This document shows, one piece after another, positions 59,801-64,000 of a DNA stretch of 64,000 bases. The stretch spans positions 563,001-627,000 of the forward strand of contig NC_133028.1 in the NCBI RefSeq assembly GCF_048771995.1, given 5' to 3'. Position 1 is the first letter of the stretch; each line of letters begins with the position of its first letter. A model generated the notes under the pieces. That model searched no databases, was not told where the DNA came from, and saw only the letters and a list, made by a program, of their open reading frames with translations. The position numbers and the translations under genes are program-made. This DNA is from Taeniopygia guttata (taxonomy: Eukaryota > Chordata > Aves > Passeriformes > Estrildidae).

Positions 59801-62800
59801 CCCATGAATTTGTGGTCATGCCCATGGTTTTGTGGTCATGCCCATGGTTTTGTGGTCACGCTCATGGTTTTGTGGTCACGCCCATGGTTTTGTGGCACAT
59901 GCCCATGGTTCTGTGGTCACATCCATGGCTTTGTGGCACATGCTCTGCCCTGGCCTGGCGTGTGCATCCCCACCCGTTTCTGCCACGTGTGTGCCCAGCC
60001 AGGGGCGGGTGGCTGGGACGTGCTGGGGTGTCCCTGGCAGTGAGTGCCCCTCCTGTGCCCCAGTTCCTGGCCATGCTGTCCCAGTGGTGCACCCAGATGC
60101 ATTCCCTCACCCTCCAAAACCTGAAGCCGCGCCAGCGGGGCAAGAAGGAGAGCAAGGAGGATTACATGAAGAGCACACGGTGAGTGCCCGTGTCCCTCTG
60201 TCCCCGTGTCCCCCTCCCACAGCCGGAGCTGCTGCAGCTCCCTGAGCCCCAACTCCCGTTTGCATTATGAGCTCTGGGGCACGCCGGCCCTGCTGTGGGG
60301 TTTGGGTGTCCTGGGGGGACGTGTCACCCTCCTGGGCGGGTGGCAGGAGGGTGAGCGGGGGCTCCCGTGCCTGAGCCCGGCTCCCTGCTGGCAGGGGCTG
60401 CCTGGAAGCGGGGCTGGAGTCCCTGCTGAAGGCGACGGGCAGCAACCTGCTGATCCTGCGCATCTCGCACTGCCCCAACGTGCTGACCGACCGCTCGCTC
60501 TGGCTGGCCAGCTGCTACTGCCGGGCCCTGCAGGCCGTCACCTACCGGTAAGGACGGCCACCACGGCGTGGGGACAGCACCCTGGGCCGGGCTGAGCTCA
60601 CCCCGTTCCCTGCAGCCCTGGTGTCCCCAGTGGCAGCTGTCCCTGCAGCTCCTGTCCCTGCCAGGATGTTCCCGTGCAGGTGTTGTGCCTCCAGCTCCAT
60701 CCCCATCATCCCACTGCTGGTCTCATGACTGGGGTCCTGGCAAGGAGGCACCACTCCGGTAGAGAAGGGCGAGGAGGAGGTGCCCAGAGAGGTCCCTGCT
60801 GGCTGTCACCCCCCATGAACGGTCCTGGTGGAGAGAAGAGGCTCGGGGTCACTCTCTCCTGGGAGGGAGGAGCAGCTCTGCCAAGGGACAGCTGAGATTC
60901 AGCTTGGACACCTTGCCTGAGGTCACGGAGACAAGACTCATGGTCCTGGAGGAGGTCACAGGTCCTGGAGGGCATCACTGGCCACTCCTTAGTTTTGGCC
61001 ACCTATGGAGACAGGATTGGCCTTCCCTCCAGCCTCCAGGAGGATGATCCTTGCTCTGCTGCACCTGCAGACAACCTCCTCAGCCTCGGTGTCTGCACTC
61101 CGATTGCCCTGCTGCTCCTGGCACCTTGCTGCAGCACACGGGTGAGGCACCCGAGATAACACTCAGCCTTGCCTGAAGGTCTGAAGGGGACATTCAGACT
61201 TGGAAAGTGCAGCCTCGGTCCCTGGAAGGCTCCTGGTGGGGTGGCACAGCCTGGGGACCGTTTGGGCTGGTGGCATCTCCCTGGGGCTCAGGACAAACCC
61301 ACCCCTGCCCGGTCCCTGCCCGGCTCCAGCAGTGTCCCAGGGGCCTTCCTGCTACCTCCGAGGACACCAGGGAGGAGCACAGCAAACCTGCAGGGACATG
61401 TGGCCAAGAGCCACCCACAGCCACAGTGGCACAGCCACAGAGCAGGGAGAGGCCATGGGGCAGCCCCTGCCCGAGGTGTCCTTCCACCCCTGCCACTGTC
61501 CCCATCCCAGCCAGGCAGGTGCCGAGGGACACCGAGGCGGTGGGACCTGCAGGGAGGGACAGGGACAGGGACACACGGCCTGGCAGCTTCAGCCACTCAC
61601 TTGTCACCTTGGCATGTGAAGAGGCACCTCCAGAACCTTCCATGTTCTACCTCCCCTTCATCCCTCCTGCCCCTCCTCACCTCTAGAACCTTCCTGAACC
61701 TTCCTCCCTCCTGCCCCTCCTCACCTCCAGAACCTTCCACATTCAACCACCCCTTCATATCTCCTGCCCATTTTCACCCCCAGAACTGTCCAGAACCTTC
61801 ACCCCTCCTGCCCCTCCTCACCTTCAGAACCTTCCAGAACTTTCATCCCTCTTCACCCCCAGAACTGTCCAGAACCTTCATCCCTCCTGCCCCTTTTCAC
61901 CCCTAGAACCTTCCAGAACCTTCACCCCTCCTGCCCCTCCTCGCCCCCAGCCCCTGCTGCTGTCCCTGCTGCTGTTCCACCCGCAGGCACCATTCCAGGT
62001 GGGAATGGCCCATCCTGGAGCCCAGGGCCCTGCTGGGCTGCAGCCCGTGCCCACACTGGCACCTCTGGGGGTGCAGAGCCGGCCCAGGGTGGCACCGCTG
62101 CTGCCGGGGCCACGGTGTGTCCCCGTGTTGTTGCAGGAGCTCCACGGACCCCGTGGGCCATGAGGTGATCTGGGCCCTTGGAGCAGGCTGCAGGGACATC
62201 ATCTCCCTGCAGGTCGCCCCTCTGCATCCCTGGTAAGGCCTGGGGCAGAATGGGCTGGGTGGGGAGGGACCCTCCATCCCGCCCAGTGCCACCCTGCCCT
62301 GGCAGGGACCCCTCCCCTGTCCCCGTGCTCCCAGCCCGGGCCGGGGGGTGGGAGGGCTCCCGGGGGTGGGAGGGCTCCCCGGGGTGGGAGGGCTCCCAGG
62401 GGTGCCAGGGGCCGAGCACTGTGCCACCCCAGCCGTTGTCCCTCGTGTCCCCAGCCAGCAGCCGACGCGCTTCAGCAACCGCTGCCTGCAGATGATCGGG
62501 CGCTGCTGGCCCCACCTGCGGGCGCTCGGCGTGGGGGGCGCCGGCTGCGGCGTGCAGGGCCTGGCCTCGCTAGGTAGGCACTGCCCGGCTCACACAGCGG
62601 GGCCCGGGGCTTGGGAAGGGTCCCTGGGGCCACCAACCCGCCCTGTGCCCAATGCCCACTGTGTCACCAGCCCAGCACTCGGGATCACGGGTCACTGGGC
62701 TTGGGAAGGGTCCCTGGGGTCACCAACCCGCCCTGTGTCCCACCTTGTCCCAGCCCAGCACTCAGGATCACGGGTCACAGAACGGGTCACTGGGCTTGGA

Positions 62801-63418
62801 AACAATCCCTGGGGTCACCAACCCACCCTGTGTCCAATGCCCATTGTGTCACCAGCCCGGCACTCGGGATCACGGGTCACAGAAGGGGTCACTGGCCTTG
62901 GGAAGGGTCCCTGGGGTCACCAACCTGCCATGTGTCCCACCTTGTCCCAGCCCAGCCCTCGGGATCACGGGTCACAGAACGGGTCAGTGGGCATGGAAAA
63001 GGTCTCTGGGACTGCCAAGCCCACCGTGTGCCCAATCCCCCCGTGTCACCAGCCCAGGGGCACTGAGTGCCACCTCCAGGCATTGCCTGGACGCCTCCGG
63101 GGGTGGGGACTCCGACCCTCCCCGGGAGGGGGGACGAGGAGAGGGCCCTGCTGCGGGCAGGGAGGTGCTCCTGGGGGTTTCCTGGAGAAGCCCACCCAGC
63201 CGAGCTCCATGGTGCTCTCCCGGTCCCTTCCCGGGGCGCTGAGGGCTCTGTCCCCGCAGCCCGGAACTGCATGAGGCTGCAGGTGCTGGAGCTGGACCAT
63301 GTGGCCGAGATCAACCAGGAGGTGGCTGCCGAGGTGTGCCGGGAGGGGCTCAAGGGGCTGGAGATGCTGGTGCTGACGTCCACCCCGGTCACCCCCAAAG
63401 CCCTGCTGCACTTCAACA
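53164..63418 (+). CDS. FBXO41: FBXO41, F-box protein 41 (ten coding exons, 3' end beyond the window)
   Basis: Coding exons, in order: 53164-53885, 57735-57942 (end uncertain), 58550-58629, 58716-59014, 59100-59368, 60064-60179, 60395-60547, 62137-62232, 62455-62573 and 63260-63418. Together they give about 740 residues, collinear with human FBXO41. Residues 8-33 form a C2H2-like finger (C10, C13, H28, H33). Residues of about 145-300 are a coiled coil. The F-box lies at about 470-520 and Leu-rich repeats follow. F-box proteins carry substrates to SCF (SKP1-CUL1) ubiquitin ligases, and FBXO41 is known as a neuronal, brain-enriched member. The last part (about 58 residues in human) is missing because the window ends in the intron. 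Compared with human, the Ala-, His- and Gly-rich low-complexity segments are shorter. All splice sites are GT-AG except the end of the second coding exon. Confidence 0.93.
53965..54105 (+). mobile_element. CR1 LINE fragment with tail
   Basis: Holds GGAGGGGCTCAAGGCCAGGC and ends near GGGTCTCTTCCAATCCAAAC followed by AATTCTGCAAG. Confidence 0.85.
55720..55950. repeat. 9/18-bp minisatellite of GTGTGCCCAGGTGTGCAG type
   Basis: Basic unit CCCAGGTGTGCAGGTGTG, broken by GCTCTGAGGGCAGCTGTGTG inserts that recur five times, giving a second-order period of about 60 bp. Confidence 0.9.
56108..56320. repeat. 20-21-bp minisatellite, about 10 copies
   Basis: The unit is GTGGGTGTGTGAGCAGCCCC plus G, with CTCC and CATCCCT variants. 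Confidence 0.92.
56385..56575 (-). mobile_element. CR1 LINE fragment, 3' end
   Basis: Starts GTGGAATGGTTTGGGTGGGA, then AGGGACTCTAAATCCCACCC, and continues to GGGCACCTGTGCCAGGGCCT. It is the reverse complement of the CR1 tail. Confidence 0.88.
56608..56645. repeat. 8-bp tandem repeat GTGTGCTG
   Basis: About 4 copies just downstream of the CR1 fragment. Confidence 0.8.
57080..57562. repeat. 22-24-bp minisatellite with higher-order blocks, about 20 copies
   Basis: The unit is AAACCAAGGCGGCAGCTCCC plus CCT. A marker variant (AAAGTGGCAGTACCCCCC) recurs at about 57127, 57244 and 57340, so blocks of four or five units were duplicated together. It ends about 170 bp before the next FBXO41 exon. Confidence 0.94.
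57735..57942 (+). CDS. FBXO41: FBXO41 coding exon 2, donor end uncertain
   Basis: The acceptor is CCTGGCAG|GG. The frame gives EVLQIDQFLKETAAREAN, then LQHFIEELLERADRAEKQL and ISSSCGTTPNGSLGR, matching the family's coiled-coil end. No GT lies anywhere from 57891 to 58014. Phase 0 is needed to reach the next exon. The end at 57942 is my best match by protein length (after ...KGIAR) but would need a non-GT donor. Confidence 0.75.
57958..58312. repeat. 39-42-bp minisatellite, about 8 copies
   Basis: The unit is GGCTGCGGGAACTCACCCTC then TGCTCCGGGAGTATCCCGA, with ATGTGTCCGG variants and half units at both ends. It starts right behind the coding part of FBXO41 coding exon 2. The FBXO41 frame stays open through the whole array. 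Confidence 0.93.
58550..58629 (+). CDS. FBXO41: FBXO41 coding exon 3
   Basis: Acceptor CCCCGCAG, donor ACCGG|GTGAGT. Encodes RERHPGPGVAAHGPYGVSNQ then RSSSSTG, collinear with the human segment ending SSPSTG. Confidence 0.9.
58716..59014 (+). CDS. FBXO41: FBXO41 coding exon 4
   Basis: Acceptor TCCGCAG, donor ACCG|GTGAGG. Encodes SQSSGCYDSDS, GLRRQAIHNWHRRP and STEGEEGDVSDVGSRTTESE, all strongly family-specific. Confidence 0.95.
59100..59368 (+). CDS. FBXO41: FBXO41 coding exon 5, F-box
   Basis: Acceptor CGCACCAG, donor CCAAG|GTACTG, phase 0 end. Encodes the F-box (ISPEILKMRAALFCIFTYLD to WTRVLLENARV) that should bind SKP1. Confidence 0.95.
59558..59946. repeat. 20-bp minisatellite, about 18 copies
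   Basis: The unit is TTTTGTGGTCACGCCCATGG, with ATGCCC, CACACCC and GAATTTG variants. It fills more than half of the intron between FBXO41 coding exons 5 and 6. Confidence 0.95.
60064..60179 (+). CDS. FBXO41: FBXO41 coding exon 6
   Basis: Acceptor TGCCCCAG, donor ACACG|GTGAGT. Encodes FLAMLSQWCTQMHSLTLQNL and KPRQRGKKESKEDYMKSTR. Confidence 0.95.
60395..60547 (+). CDS. FBXO41: FBXO41 coding exon 7
   Basis: Acceptor CTGGCAG, donor TACCG|GTAAGG. Encodes the start of the Leu-rich repeats (GCLEAGLESLLKATGSNLLI, then LTDRSLWLASCYCRALQAVT). Confidence 0.95.
60548..62136 (+). other. FBXO41 intron after coding exon 7
   Basis: About 1.6 kb. Single-copy to about 61640, then the CTCC-rich repeat at 61.6-61.9 kb. 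No exon was missed on the basis of the human protein. Confidence 0.85.
61640..61935. repeat. Irregular repeat of CCAGAACCTTCACCCCTCCTG type
   Basis: Blocks AGAACCTTCCAGAACCTTC and CCCTCCTGCCCCTCCTCACC alternate with spacing of about 30-48 bp, seven or eight times. Confidence 0.88.
62137..62232 (+). CDS. FBXO41: FBXO41 coding exon 8
   Basis: Acceptor TGTTGCAG, donor CCCTG|GTAAGG. Encodes SSTDPVGHEVIWALGAGCRD and IISLQVAPLHPC. Confidence 0.95.
62245..62320 (-). mobile_element. CR1 LINE fragment, tail
   Basis: GCAGAATGGGCTGGGTGGGG, then AGGGACCCTCCATCCCGCCC, the reverse complement of a CR1 tail, only about 75 bp, inside the short intron after coding exon 8. Confidence 0.7.
62338..62405. repeat. 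17-bp tandem repeat, about 4 copies
   Basis: The unit is GGGTGGGAGGGCTCCCC. Confidence 0.9.
62455..62573 (+). CDS. FBXO41: FBXO41 coding exon 9
   Basis: Acceptor TCCCCAG, donor GCTAG|GTAGGC. Encodes QQPTRFSNRCLQMIGRCWPH and LRALGVGGAGCGVQGLASL. Confidence 0.95.
62605..63058. repeat. About 95-bp repeat, five copies of two alternating types
   Basis: Each copy opens GGGCTTGGGAAGGGTCCCTG and ends GGATCACGGGTCAC. Copies 1, 3 and 5 have CCAATGCCCACTGTGTCACC in the middle; copies 2 and 4 have GTCCCACCTTGTCCCAGCCC. The order is A-B-A-B-A, so the working unit is a dimer of about 190 bp. Confidence 0.93.
63260..63418 (+). CDS. FBXO41: FBXO41 coding exon 10 (not the last)
   Basis: Acceptor TCCCCGCAG, donor AACA|GTGAGT. 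Encodes ARNCMRLQVLELDHVAEINQ and EVAAEVCREGLKGLEMLVLT, then VTPKALLHFN. The next residues in the family (SICRNLKSIVVQIG) were not found before 64000. Confidence 0.95.
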
Positions 63419-64000
63419 GTGAGTAGCGGTGCCACGGGCACCCAGACCCACGGGGCACGGCGCCCTGCCAGCCCCAGCCACGGGGCTCTCTGGGGGAACA
63501 GGGACCCACATCCCCCACCAGGGATGGGCCAAGGAGCTGATTGTGCCTTGGGCCACAGGCAGGACGAGACACTCCCCCCACGGTCCCTGGGGTAACCGAG
63601 GCCTCGGTGTGTGACACCCCCGAGGGTTGTGACACCCCTGAGGGTTGTGACACCCCCGAGGGTTGGGCACCCCTGAAGGTTGAGGCACCCCTGAGGGTTG
63701 GGCACCCTGAGGGTTGGGGCACACCTGAGGGTTGGGCACACCTGAGGGTTGGGCACCCCGAGGGTTGAGGCACACCTGAGGGTTGGGCACCCCTGAGGGT
63801 TGGGCACACCTGAGGATTGGGCACACCTGAGCCTGGGTCACACCCTCAGCTGAAGCCACTGGCCAAGGCAGGAGGTCCACAGCCCCAGGAGAGCCTGTCC
63901 TGGTGGTCAGAGCTCGGGTGACTGTGCTGGAGCTGCTGGGAGCCCAGCCTGTGGATGGCAGGGTCCCGAGGCAGTGGGGGACACCAGTTTGGGACAGGGC
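63419..64000 (+). other. FBXO41 intron, cut by the window end
   Basis: Holds the minisatellite at 63.6-63.8 kb; the final coding part must lie beyond the window. Confidence 0.8.
63604..63838. repeat. 17-19-bp minisatellite, about 13 copies
   Basis: The unit is GAGGGTTGGGCACACCTG, with GTGACACCCC and GAGGCACCCC forms. Confidence 0.93.

Overview
The window looks like a GC-rich, gene-sparse piece of a bird genome, most likely a songbird microchromosome. Three things point that way. About twenty fragments carry the 3' region of avian CR1 LINEs. Short-unit minisatellites are very dense, with one or more in nearly every intron. The gene order EGR4-FBXO41, both on the plus strand, is the human 2p13 order read in the opposite direction. 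There are no bacterial or viral genes, CRISPR arrays, tRNAs or rRNAs, and I recognised no retroviral or LTR element.

Layout. From 0.8 to 17.8 kb lies the 5' part of a minus-strand gene. It has a short first coding exon (ATG at 17477) under a CpG-island promoter with CCAAT boxes pointing leftward, and a 2-kb internal exon at 817-2854. Vertebrate gene order (FBXO41-EGR4-ALMS1, with ALMS1 divergent) makes ALMS1 the best guess. I could not confirm this from protein motifs, and assigning both exons to one gene is an inference. From 17.8 to 43.7 kb there is no gene I can support. This stretch is a patchwork of minisatellites, CR1 fragments and eight AT-rich single-copy islands that could be regulatory. 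EGR4 occupies 43.8-46.6 kb and is complete: two coding exons, 486 aa, three C2H2 fingers, an SRF/CREB/TATA promoter and a polyA signal. From 46.6 to 49.3 kb there are tandem repeats. From about 49.4 kb to the window end lies FBXO41, with a CpG-island 5' end and ten coding exons from 53164 to 63418. Its last coding part falls beyond the window.

The recognised genes fit a neuronal, activity-linked neighbourhood: EGR4 is an immediate-early zinc-finger transcription factor and FBXO41 a brain-enriched F-box protein. The most notable features are the tandem repeats. Many have unit lengths of 16-31 bp that are not multiples of 3, so they open long false reading frames in all phases. One array abuts FBXO41 coding exon 2 at the point where no canonical splice donor can be found. 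I saw no wholly new gene system; the findings are structural.
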